Shown here: one piece after another, positions 1 through 6,346 of the stretch
Layout of the letters: each line of letters starts with the position of its first letter
Position numbering within the stretch: the stretch's first letter is position 1
Assembly (NCBI GenBank): GCA_018901715.1
Contig: JAHIEL010000003.1
Coordinates: 1-7,612 of the forward strand
Direction of reading: 5' to 3'
DNA: 7,612 nucleotides
DNA from: Patescibacteria group bacterium
Lineage (GTDB): Bacteria > Patescibacteriota > Minisyncoccia > Minisyncoccales > PEYH01
The notes under the pieces: generated by a model
What the model saw: the letters and a program-made list of their open reading frames with translations, nothing else
Database searches by the model: none
What the model was told of the DNA's origin: nothing
Position numbers and translations under genes: made by a program

Positions 1-247
1 AAATAATGATAACTGGGACTTTTTTTATGGTCTCGTCTTCTCCCATTTTTTCTAGCAACTCAAACCCGCCCATTTTGGGCATAACAACATCAAGAAGAAT
101 TAAATCAAGTTCATTTTCTTGAATTGCCTTAAATCCTGTTATCCCGTCTTTTGCAATAAGGACTTTATAATTCAACTCTTCCAATTTTTTCTTTAAAAGA
201 TTGAGAAGCAGTTCCTCATCCTCAACTATTAAGATATTTTTTGCCAT
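1..247 (-). CDS. Response regulator receiver domain protein (3' part beyond the window)
   Basis: This is the N-terminal 82 residues of a CheY-like receiver domain; the gene runs off the left edge. It begins MAKNILIVEDEE, giving the acidic pocket (E9, D10), and carries the phospho-acceptor Asp at about residue 53 in the context LILLDVVMPKMGGFELL. The last visible residues, VPVIII, are the beta-4 strand that normally leads into the conserved Thr/Ser. An output domain, if any, lies outside the window, so a single-domain CheY-type protein and a DNA-binding regulator are both possible. It lies 58 nt downstream of the histidine kinase on the same strand and is its probable partner. The spacer contains a good promoter of its own, so it may also be transcribed separately. 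The start is well placed because the beta-1 strand begins immediately after it; there is no Shine-Dalgarno sequence. Confidence 0.93.
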   Translation of the reverse strand, partial: MAKNILIVEDEELLLNLLKKKLEELNYKVLIAKDGITGFKAIQENELDLILLDVVMPKMGGFELLEKMGEDETIKKVPVIII

Positions 248-255
248 ATTGATTT

Positions 256-284
256 ATTTTAATTCTATAAATAACAATCGTCAA
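256..284 (-). promoter_or_regulatory. Sigma70-like promoter for the response regulator
   Basis: Read on the minus strand, the kinase-regulator spacer contains TTGACG (279-284), a 17-nt gap and TAAAAT (256-261). Each hexamer matches five of six consensus bases. Only 8 nt separate the -10 box from the ATG at 247, so the expected start of transcription (about 249-250) is two or three nucleotides before the start codon. This predicts an essentially leaderless mRNA. Confidence 0.6.
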
Positions 285-305
285 ACAATATACTTACTAT
301 ATCAC

Positions 306-1850
306 TTAACCAATCGCAGGTAAAGAGAATTTAAAAGTTGTGCCTTTGCCTTCTTCTGATTCAAAGCTTATCTTCCCTTCATGCGCCTCAATAATATTTT
401 TAGTAATAAAAAGACCAAGCCCTGTTCCCTCTGTTTCCATTCTTACTGCATTATCTCCTCTAAAAAATTTATTAAAAACTCTCTTCTGCTGATCCTTTGG
501 AATGCCAATGCCTGAGTCCTTAACAGACACCAAGACATCATTATTTATTCTGTCTGCAGATAGGATAACTTTTCCACCAGAGCTTGTATAAAAAATAGCA
601 TTCTCTAAAAGATTTTTAATAGCTAAACTCAATTTTTCAATATCTGCCTTGATTACTTTTGAAGTCTTGTCAGTCGGCTTCTTAAATTCAAATTTTACTC
701 TCTTATTTTTCGCCAGTGCCTGAATCGGTTCTATTATTTTTTCTAATAATTCAATCATATCTACTGTCTTTGGTTGATACATAAATCTGCCCTCTTCAAT
801 TCTGGCTACATTCAATAAATCATTAATCAAATGGATCATTCTCTCATTGGTCTGCTGTGCCTTATCTAACATTTCAATTTGTTCGTTAGTTAAAAGTCCG
901 ATTTCACCATCAAGCAACATACATAAGCTCCATTTGATAATAGAAAGAGGGGTTCTCAATTGATGTGCAGCCACTGATACAAACTGACTCTTTAATCTTT
1001 CAACAACTTTTTCTCTGCTAATATCGTGCAAAATAATTAGCGTAACAATTCTCTTTTCTTCCTTTATAATAAATTTCGTAGTGATTTCTAAAACAACAGG
1101 TTCTTCTGATTCTCCCACTTCTTTTCTATAAATTTCTTTATCTTTTTTAGATATTGTCTTAGCAAATTCTTTCAACTCTTTCTTGTTTGCCATAACAGAT
1201 GGATCTTTACCCAAATAGTCGGCTTCTTTAATTCCTAAAAATTTTTCCGCGGACGGATTTATAAGCTCAATTTGATATTCAGAATTTAGAATTATAAGAC
1301 CATCAAAAAAATTATCAAAAATAGTGCTTGCCTTGTTTTCCTCGGTTTCTGCCTCTACTTTGGCTAATTCAGTATCTTCTAAAATATTTAATAATGCTCT
1401 TCTGGATTTTTGGAGATCTTCTGTTCTCTGATTAATCTTTTTTTCTGTTGTTGATTGAAGCTCTTTTAGTTCACTAATATCTACTAATGAAATAAAATGC
1501 CCAGTGAAACTGCCTTGCAAATCTTTCTTAGATAAAAAACAAACACTTACAGGCGTTCTATTTTTATTCTTTTCAATTAATAATAACTCTTTATTTCTAA
1601 AATAATTTTCTCCTTTTGCTTGTTCTAAAAATTCTTTAACCTTGGCTTTCTGGTAAAAAAATTCAGAAAAATGCTTGCCCTCAAAATCAACTAGAGAATA
1701 ACCAGCGAGCCGTTCAAATTCACTATTAACACTCAAAACTATACCGTTAGGGCTTAAATCGCATACTGCTAAAGGCAAAAATTCTAAAGAATCACCTTTG
1801 CTAATACTGTTTTGATTTAAATTCTCTCCTATTTTTTTAATTTTCGCCAT
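306..1850 (-). CDS. Soluble PAS-PAS sensor histidine kinase
   Basis: A complete 514-residue hybrid-free sensor kinase. In order it has a PAS domain (about residues 22-130, ending in the typical 'FISLVDISELKEL'), a coiled-coil linker (about 130-172), a second PAS domain (about 173-283, ending 'LIILHDISREK'), a HisKA dimerisation domain with phospho-acceptor H296 in AAHQLRTPL, and a HATPase_c domain. The ATP-binding boxes are intact: N-box NLLENA (N413, N417), G1 DSGIGIP (D445), F-box around FNKFF (459-463), and G2 GTGLGLFITKN (475-485). No signal peptide or membrane segment is visible, so it should sense an internal signal through its PAS pockets, whose ligand cannot be read from sequence. It autophosphorylates and would pass phosphate to a receiver Asp, most likely that of the next gene downstream. 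It starts 21 nt after the exonuclease stop codon. Confidence 0.95.
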   Translation of the reverse strand: MAKIKKIGENLNQNSISKGDSLEFLPLAVCDLSPNGIVLSVNSEFERLAGYSLVDFEGKHFSEFFYQKAKVKEFLEQAKGENYFRNKELLLIEKNKNRTPVSVCFLSKKDLQGSFTGHFISLVDISELKELQSTTEKKINQRTEDLQKSRRALLNILEDTELAKVEAETEENKASTIFDNFFDGLIILNSEYQIELINPSAEKFLGIKEADYLGKDPSVMANKKELKEFAKTISKKDKEIYRKEVGESEEPVVLEITTKFIIKEEKRIVTLIILHDISREKVVERLKSQFVSVAAHQLRTPLSIIKWSLCMLLDGEIGLLTNEQIEMLDKAQQTNERMIHLINDLLNVARIEEGRFMYQPKTVDMIELLEKIIEPIQALAKNKRVKFEFKKPTDKTSKVIKADIEKLSLAIKNLLENAIFYTSSGGKVILSADRINNDVLVSVKDSGIGIPKDQQKRVFNKFFRGDNAVRMETEGTGLGLFITKNIIEAHEGKISFESEEGKGTTFKFSLPAIG

Positions 1851-1857
1851 ATTGCAT

Positions 1858-1866
1858 ATTCTAACA
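1858..1866 (-). promoter_or_regulatory. Possible extended -10 promoter of the histidine kinase gene
   Basis: On the minus strand the short spacer after the exonuclease gene reads TGT followed by TAGAAT (1858-1863), an extended -10 element with five of six consensus bases. No good -35 hexamer is seen. The -10 ends 7 nt before the kinase ATG at 1850, so transcription from it would start within about three nucleotides of the start codon. It could be chance in AT-rich DNA; read-through from the exonuclease gene is an alternative. Confidence 0.35.
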
Positions 1867-1871
1867 CACTA

Positions 1872-2801
1872 CTAAAAATTACCTAAACTAATTTGTTTGG
1901 ATTCTGGTAAGCGCTTGATCAAGCTAAAAAAACCATAACTCTCCAATGCTTTTACTATCTTGTCTTTATCAAGATTCTCTTTTTTGCAATCTTCCAGCTT
2001 AAACTCTGTTGGGACATTTAACTCAATTTCAGCCAATGTCTGTGAAAAATACGCCTGCTCTTTATAATCTTTTAATTTATTTTGGATACTCTCTCTGACT
2101 CCTTCTAAATCTTCCCCCCTACTAAGCAAAGAATAAATTTTATCTATGTTTCCAAACTTATTCAAAAGTTGAATAGCTGTTTTTTCACCAATACCAGTAA
2201 CTCCTGGAATATTATCTGAAGGGTCGCCTCTTAAAGCCCTAAAATCCGTCAACTGTTCCGGATTCAATCCTTGATATCTCTCTTTAACTTTATCTTCATC
2301 ATAAATAATTGTATCTTTTAATCCGCGCCTCAAAGTAAACACCTTGATATTTTTATCAACCAATCTCAAAGCATCTAAATCGCCTGTAACAATTATAACT
2401 TCCAGTTCTGGAGAAATTTGCCTTTTTGTTGCCTGCTTAGCTATAGTTCCTATAACATCATCTGCCTCGTATCCCTGTTTTTCAAAAATAGAAACACAAA
2501 AAAGATTTAAAAAATCTTTAATCAAAGGAATTTGCTGATAAAGCTCATCAGGCGCTTTCGCTCTTTTGGCTTTATATTCCTTATAAAATTTCTTTTTAAG
2601 GGTTGGACCTGGCAAATCAAAAGCCGCAGCTATATACTCAGGGTCTAATTCTCTCAAAACCTTTAAAAAAACCAACAAAAACCCATAAAGAGCATTTACT
2701 GGCTTACCTTGCGGAGAGGTGAGCTCTGGCAAAGCATGAAAAGCCCGATGAACCAAAGCATTGCTATCTATTATTACTAAAGTTTTTTTATTTTTAATCA
2801 T
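1872..2801 (-). CDS. Free-standing 5'-3' exonuclease (DNA polymerase I N-domain / FEN-like)
   Basis: A 309-residue PIN-fold 5'-nuclease corresponding to the N-terminal exonuclease domain of DNA polymerase I, which in PolA is about the first 290-300 residues of some 900. It would remove RNA primers and 5' flaps during Okazaki-fragment maturation and repair. Metal-binding acidic residues are present: D12 (VIIDSNA), D62 (AAFDLPGP), E112/D114/D115 (YEADDVIG), D141 and D143 (VTGDLDAL), D193 and D196 (RGDPSDNIPG). The DNA-binding helix-3-turn-helix follows directly (GVTGIGEKTA, residues 200-209). The protein ends soon after the C-terminal helical region with a true stop, so this is not a truncated polymerase inside this window; any polymerase domain must be encoded elsewhere. 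It is 40 nt downstream of tsaE, with a palindromic repeat in the gap, and 21 nt upstream of the kinase gene. No Shine-Dalgarno sequence precedes the ATG. Confidence 0.93.
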   Translation of the reverse strand: MIKNKKTLVIIDSNALVHRAFHALPELTSPQGKPVNALYGFLLVFLKVLRELDPEYIAAAFDLPGPTLKKKFYKEYKAKRAKAPDELYQQIPLIKDFLNLFCVSIFEKQGYEADDVIGTIAKQATKRQISPELEVIIVTGDLDALRLVDKNIKVFTLRRGLKDTIIYDEDKVKERYQGLNPEQLTDFRALRGDPSDNIPGVTGIGEKTAIQLLNKFGNIDKIYSLLSRGEDLEGVRESIQNKLKDYKEQAYFSQTLAEIELNVPTEFKLEDCKKENLDKDKIVKALESYGFFSLIKRLPESKQISLGNF

Positions 2802-2816
2802 ATCTTATCACTTGGC

Positions 2817-2835
2817 GTAGATGTTTGACATCTAC
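2817..2835. repeat. Palindromic repeat, copy 1
   Basis: GTAGATGT, TTG, ACATCTAC forms a perfect 8-bp inverted repeat with a 3-nt centre. It fills the gap between tsaE and the exonuclease gene. The 19-nt core differs at one base from the second copy at 7444-7462. It could form a hairpin in the tsaE-exonuclease transcript. No run of T follows it on the minus strand, so it does not look like an intrinsic terminator. Confidence 0.75.
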
Positions 2836-2841
2836 ATTTCT

Positions 2842-3282
2842 CTAAATTTTTATTTCTCTTGTGTTTATATTAACAAATTTAAAATTTAAAAACATAGTAT
2901 GTTCAGGCAAAATTGTTTTAATTTTTTCCGGCCATTCAATAATCACTATATTTTTAGGGTCTAAAATAATCTCTTTAAATCCTAAATCTAAAATTTCTTT
3001 AGGATTTTCAATCCTATAACAATCAATATGAAAAAAATTTTGAAATTTATTTTCTGATTTGAAAATTTTAAATTTTTTTAAAATTACAAAAGTTGGACTT
3101 AAAATTTTATCGCTTATTTCTAACCCATGAGCAACACCCTGCACAAAAGTAGTTTTTCCAGCGCCTAAATCACCTTTTAGCCCTAAAATAATTGCTCCTT
3201 TTTGAATACAGAAATCTTGAGCAATTTTTTTGCCCAAGTTTTTAGTGCCAAGTGCTGATTTGGTTATAAACTTTTTTGTCAT
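2842..3282 (-). CDS. tsaE: tRNA threonylcarbamoyladenosine biosynthesis ATPase TsaE
   Basis: A 146-residue protein of the usual TsaE length. TsaE is the ATPase that works with TsaB and TsaD to add threonylcarbamoyl to A37 of ANN-decoding tRNAs. The P-loop GDLGAGKTT is at residues 37-45 (K43). Further family signatures are the SPTF switch (62-65), HIDCYR (85-90, the HxDxYR motif) and IEWPEK (115-120). It is the first gene of the minus-strand set and is divergent from the DHH-like gene, with only 35 nt between the two starts. No tsaB, tsaD or tsaC lies in the window, which contrasts with bacteria where tsaE is beside tsaB. The reading frame is rich in AAA/AAT and ATA codons like its neighbours. 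The ATG lacks a Shine-Dalgarno sequence but gives the expected N-terminus. Confidence 0.95.
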   Translation of the reverse strand: MTKKFITKSALGTKNLGKKIAQDFCIQKGAIILGLKGDLGAGKTTFVQGVAHGLEISDKILSPTFVILKKFKIFKSENKFQNFFHIDCYRIENPKEILDLGFKEIILDPKNIVIIEWPEKIKTILPEHTMFLNFKFVNINTREIKI

Positions 3283-3309
3283 TGACTTTTTTTTAATAGA
3301 AGCTAAGCT
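3282..3309 (+). promoter_or_regulatory. Tentative promoter of the DHH-like/pilB pair
   Basis: The 35-nt divergent spacer holds TTGACT (3282-3287), five of six -35 bases, followed after 16 nt by TAAGCT (3304-3309), a poor -10 that keeps only the first two and last bases. The weak -10 ends 8 nt before the ATG at 3318, the same geometry as the response-regulator promoter. The -35 overlaps the tsaE start codon on the other strand. Another -10, TAAATT at 3309-3314, would give too long a spacer. Confidence 0.3.
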
Positions 3310-3317
3310 AAATTAAT

Positions 3318-4418
3318 ATGAACGAGCTTAATCAAGCAACCAAGATAATCAGTCAAGCAGGTAATATACTTATTCTCGGACCAGAAAGTCCTAATTTTGA
3401 TGAATTAAGCTCTGCTTTCTCCTTATATTATACCTTAAACAAAACTGGTAAGCTTGTAAATCATTATTTAGATAAATTGCATAATAATTACCCTCAAGTT
3501 TTTGAACCAGAGGTGTTGCCAAAGACCTTTCTAATAACTATCAAAAGCGATGACATCTCTCAACTCTATTATGAGAAACAAAAAAAACTGCTTAAAATTT
3601 TTTTAACAACCAAGAATAAACTCGTAAATGAAAGCGACATAAAAATTTCTCCGCCAGAAATGCAGTCCTTAGAAAAATGTGATTTAATAATCACTGTTGG
3701 CTTAAAAAATTTAGAACTCTTGGGCGATTTGTATGATAAAAACTTTAAACTTTTTTATCAAACGCCAATTTTAAATATTGACAATAACGCATCTAATAAC
3801 CGATTTGGTAATTTTAATCTAATAACAGAAGATCAACCAATCGCAGTGCTGTTGAATACATTAATTAAATCAGCCAACTATCAATTGGATGAGAAGGCCA
3901 AACTTTGGATGCTTTTTGGAATTATTAATTATTTAGAAAACAAGGAGCCAAATCACGCAACGCTGAAAGCTATATCTGAGTTAATAAGTATTGAGGTAAA
4001 CTTTAAAAAACTAATTGAATATTTATATAAGGAAAAGGAAAATCAGCCGGGCGATAACGCAGGAGTTCCAATGTTTCAGATAGACCTTCTTGTCCAAGCC
4101 CTCAATGTTATAGAATTTTCCAAAGATACAACAATTATTTCTTTTACAAAAGAACATTTTGAAAATTCTAACTCTAAACCAAAAGATATTAAATTTGTAT
4201 TAGAAAAACTCACAAAAGAAACATTCCATTTCCCAGAACTGCTGGTTCTTTGGCAGGATAGTCCTTTTATCAAGGGTGTTTTTTATTCTAAAAAGAAACA
4301 ATCAATAAATAAGTTTTCAGAAAAATTTATAGGCCAGAAAAAGGGTCAAGGAATTATTTTTGAAACTAAATTCAAGGACTTAGAAGTTGCAAAAAAAAAG
4401 ATTAAACAAATAATTTAA
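3318..4418 (+). CDS. Degenerate DHH-family phosphoesterase-like protein, probably non-catalytic
   Basis: A 366-residue soluble protein. Its layout resembles NrnA/RecJ-like DHH phosphoesterases, but the catalytic motifs are eroded. GPESPNFDELSSA (residues 21-33) aligns by eye with the H-x-n-P-D-G-D-a-x-x-S-A motif I, keeping only D28 of the His/Asp ligands. CDLIITVGLKNLELLG (121-136) sits where motif II normally has Asp, here G128. NIDNNASNNRFGNFNLI (153-169) matches the DHH motif with its downstream N and FG, but both His are Asn (D155-N156-N157). The C-terminal IGQKKGQGIIF (338-348) could be a relic of the glycine-rich DHHA1 signature. Family membership is my inference from motif order; loss of the metal site is read directly. 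Its stop is one nucleotide before the pilB start, so the two are very likely co-translated, and a scaffold, nucleotide sensor or regulator of the pilus ATPase is possible. Known substrate: none. Confidence 0.6.
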   Translation: MNELNQATKIISQAGNILILGPESPNFDELSSAFSLYYTLNKTGKLVNHYLDKLHNNYPQVFEPEVLPKTFLITIKSDDISQLYYEKQKKLLKIFLTTKNKLVNESDIKISPPEMQSLEKCDLIITVGLKNLELLGDLYDKNFKLFYQTPILNIDNNASNNRFGNFNLITEDQPIAVLLNTLIKSANYQLDEKAKLWMLFGIINYLENKEPNHATLKAISELISIEVNFKKLIEYLYKEKENQPGDNAGVPMFQIDLLVQALNVIEFSKDTTIISFTKEHFENSNSKPKDIKFVLEKLTKETFHFPELLVLWQDSPFIKGVFYSKKKQSINKFSEKFIGQKKGQGIIFETKFKDLEVAKKKIKQII

Positions 4419-4419
4419 T

Positions 4420-5724
4420 ATGTTAGAAAAAATTACAGGAAAAATAATTATTCCTGAAAAAAAGACCGCTCAAATCCAAAAAATAATAATCAATACTAAG
4501 GATTTTGGCAAAGAGATAGAAAAGAATTTTAAAAAAGAAACTACTGATTTGATTGAATTGGTAATGCTTGGCGGATTAAATCTTTCTGCTTCAGACATTC
4601 ACTTTGAACCAGAAGAAAAAAGTGTGCGGCTAAGAATTCGGCTAGATGGAATGCTCCACGATATATTAGATATCCCAAATGACATATACCATCAACTCCT
4701 TTCTAGAATAAAACTTTTAGCAGGATTAAAGTTAAATATTCATGACAAGCCCCAAGATGGTAGTTTCACAATAAATATGGGCAAAGCAGTGCCGGAAATT
4801 GAAATCAGAACATCTGTCCTGCCAGCTAGTTTTGGAGAATCAATAGTAATGAGGATTTTAAATCCTGAAAGCTTAAAAGATATTGAGGAATTAGGTTTGA
4901 GAAAAGATCTTTTAACAATTTTTAAGCAGGAAATTATAAAACCAAACGGAATGATTATTATTACCGGGCCTACTGGTTCTGGTAAAACCACTACGCTATA
5001 TGCCTTTTTAAAATATCTATTAAAACCAGAAATTAAAATTATTACTATTGAAGACCCGATAGAATACCGCTTAGACGGAGTTTCTCAAACCCAAGTTAAT
5101 CAAAAAAAGGGTTATGATTTCGCAAGCGGATTACGGTCTATTGTTAGACAAGACCCAGATGTTATACTAGTTGGAGAAATCAGGGACTTAGAAACCGCAG
5201 AAATTGCAATCCAAGCTGCGCTAACCGGACATTTGGTTTTTTCTACTTTACATACAAACGATGCAGCTGGAACTATTCCAAGATTAACATCTTTGGGCGC
5301 TAAACCAGTTAATATTGGTCCAGCTATTAATATGGTGGTTGCTCAAAGATTAGTAAGAAGAGTTTGCAAAAAATGCGTAAATAAAAGAAAGTTAACAAAA
5401 CAAGAGTTTGAAAAAATAAAAGAGGCGATTGGAAAAGTCGGGAAAAACATAGAAGTTCCTGAATTTAACGAATTTTCAGAAATTTCAGAAGTTAAGGGAT
5501 GCGCAGAATGCAATTTTACAGGATACAAGGGCAGAGTGGCTATTCTTGAAGTATTTTTGAGAACCGATGAAATAGAATCGCTAATTTTGAAAAATCCTTC
5601 AATCCCAGAGATCAAAAAAGCTGTTTTCAATGAAAACATATTAACAATGTTTCAAGATGGAATAATGAAGGTTCTGCAAGGGGTTACAACTTTTGAAGAA
5701 ATCAAAAGAGTTGCGACAGAGTAA
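4420..5724 (+). CDS. pilB: Type IV pilus / type II secretion assembly ATPase (PilB/GspE family)
   Basis: A 434-residue hexameric secretion ATPase that would power pseudopilin polymerisation at the inner face of the membrane. The N2 domain starts near residue 44 with SASDIHFEPE and RLRIRLDGMLHD. The RecA-like domain has Walker A GPTGSGKTTTLY (183-194, K189), the Asp box ITIEDPIEY (208-216), Walker B RQDPDVILVGEIRD (243-256, E253) and the His box TLHTND (276-281). Two CxxC pairs (C316/C319 and C361/C364) form the zinc-binding tetracysteine motif typical of PilB/GspE and absent from PilT retraction ATPases, which favours an assembly role. Only about 40 residues precede the N2 domain, so the N-terminal N1/MshEN domain of the usual roughly 560-residue PilB is missing. 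It follows the DHH-like gene by one nucleotide. No pilC or pilin gene follows here. GspE is the alternative name. Confidence 0.92.
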   Translation: MLEKITGKIIIPEKKTAQIQKIIINTKDFGKEIEKNFKKETTDLIELVMLGGLNLSASDIHFEPEEKSVRLRIRLDGMLHDILDIPNDIYHQLLSRIKLLAGLKLNIHDKPQDGSFTINMGKAVPEIEIRTSVLPASFGESIVMRILNPESLKDIEELGLRKDLLTIFKQEIIKPNGMIIITGPTGSGKTTTLYAFLKYLLKPEIKIITIEDPIEYRLDGVSQTQVNQKKGYDFASGLRSIVRQDPDVILVGEIRDLETAEIAIQAALTGHLVFSTLHTNDAAGTIPRLTSLGAKPVNIGPAINMVVAQRLVRRVCKKCVNKRKLTKQEFEKIKEAIGKVGKNIEVPEFNEFSEISEVKGCAECNFTGYKGRVAILEVFLRTDEIESLILKNPSIPEIKKAVFNENILTMFQDGIMKVLQGVTTFEEIKRVATE

Positions 5725-5784
5725 GCTTCTGTCTAATACAAGCCAAAATAATCAAACAGGATATTAAAATTAACCCAGCAAATC

Positions 5785-6201
5785 ATGTCTAATATATCTC
5801 TGCCTTCCACTGTTTCCAAAAAAGAATTCTTCAGGGGAACTATCCGAAAAAAAACTGCTATTTTCTTAGCTGTATGGGTGTGCCTTTCTTTAGTCTTTAT
5901 CTTTGCCTTAATCAAGGATATATCGTTAATCAATCTTTTCTTGCTGTTCCCTTTATATATAATAGAGAGTATCTTAAATCTTGAGACGGGTCCTGGAGGC
6001 CTGTCAACAACATTTCAAATTGCTATCCGCATGATTATTCGTATAGCTCTCGCCTTTATGCTCTCGTGGATATTCGTTTATTTTCCAAAAACAAAAGGCC
6101 GCAGAAAAAAAACATTGATTATTCTTGTAATATATCTTCTGTTATGCGCAGGGGTCTTTATTCTTTCACTATTAATGTTTGCACGAATGATGGGAGGCTG
6201 A
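5785..6201 (+). CDS. Small four-helix integral membrane protein of unknown function
   Basis: A 138-residue protein I do not recognise. After a short basic N-terminus (residues 12-23 hold four Lys and two Arg) it has four hydrophobic stretches, about residues 25-43, 46-65, 77-100 and 109-133. They are separated by a loop containing ETGPGG (67-72) and a strongly basic loop KTKGRRKK (102-109). The positive-inside rule puts both the N-terminus and the basic loop in the cytoplasm. There are no catalytic motifs, and the C-terminus is MMGG. It lies 60 nt after pilB on the same strand with no clear promoter or Shine-Dalgarno sequence in the gap, so co-transcription with pilB is likely, though a pilus role is only guilt by association. 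Its TGA stop supports the standard genetic code. It converges with the small RNA gene on the opposite strand. Confidence 0.75.
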   Translation: MSNISLPSTVSKKEFFRGTIRKKTAIFLAVWVCLSLVFIFALIKDISLINLFLLFPLYIIESILNLETGPGGLSTTFQIAIRMIIRIALAFMLSWIFVYFPKTKGRRKKTLIILVIYLLLCAGVFILSLLMFARMMGG

Positions 6202-6225
6202 AACTTAATGAGCATACAGTCTTTC

Positions 6226-6246
6226 AAAACAAAAACCCCTGGCTAA
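6226..6246 (-). terminator. Terminator-like 3' end of the small RNA
   Basis: On the minus strand, UUAGCCAGGGG (6246-6236) is followed by UUUUU, G, UUUU (6235-6226). The G-rich arm has its pairing partner about 90 nt upstream, at the 5' end of the same RNA, not in a local hairpin. This arrangement is seen in other small structured RNAs whose closing helix doubles as the terminator stem. The 3' end is expected at about 6226-6231. Confidence 0.55.
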
Positions 6247-6346
6247 ATATATCTTTTGCACAAAGACCAGAGTTTTTCTGAGGAATATCCCCGCCAAAGC
6301 CGGGCTACCCAGTGCTAAGAAAAACCCCTAATTAACCAGGGAGTGT
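6228..6346 (-). ncRNA. Small structured RNA of unknown family, about 115-119 nt
   Basis: A perfect consensus promoter lies immediately upstream and a U-rich tract lies at the 3' end. The ends pair in an 11-bp helix, 6342-6332 with 6246-6236 (UCCCUGGUUAA with UUAGCCAGGGG). Two of its pairs (6335/6243 and 6342/6236) are G-U on this strand but A-C mismatches on the other, which indicates the transcribed strand. Inside, one fold gives a three-way junction. Arm A pairs GUUUUUCU (6325-6318) with AGAAAAAC (6279-6272), then AG with CU past one mismatch, and is capped by a GC-rich hairpin at 6304-6290. Arm B is GUCUUU/AAAGAU (6267-6262 with 6256-6251) with a 5-nt loop. A competing fold pairs GCAC (6315-6312) with GUGC (6261-6258). 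Length and topology recall 5S rRNA, but the conserved 5S internal sequences are absent. Nor do I see the SRP GNRA-tipped domain, a recognisable 6S bubble, or a riboswitch core. The exact ends are estimates. Confidence 0.75.

Noticed and set aside
5725..5784. Separate promoter for the small membrane protein
   Set aside because: A TAAAAT is present, but the hexamer 17 nt upstream does not resemble a -35 and it is farther from the ATG than the other candidates. Read-through from pilB is simpler.
6066..6281. Small plus-strand open frame overlapping the membrane protein and the small RNA
   Set aside because: It is out of frame with a clearly membrane-spanning protein, has no recognisable features and runs into the antisense of the structured RNA.
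6236..6342. Plus-strand riboswitch or structured leader for ruvB
   Set aside because: The closing helix has two A-C mismatches on the plus strand, which are G-U pairs on the minus strand, and the perfect promoter points the other way. No known aptamer core was recognised.
6228..6346. 5S rRNA as the identity of the small RNA
   Set aside because: Length, paired CCUGG/CCAGG ends and three-arm topology are similar, but the conserved loop B/C sequences (for example the CCGAAC segment) are absent and no rRNA genes are nearby.
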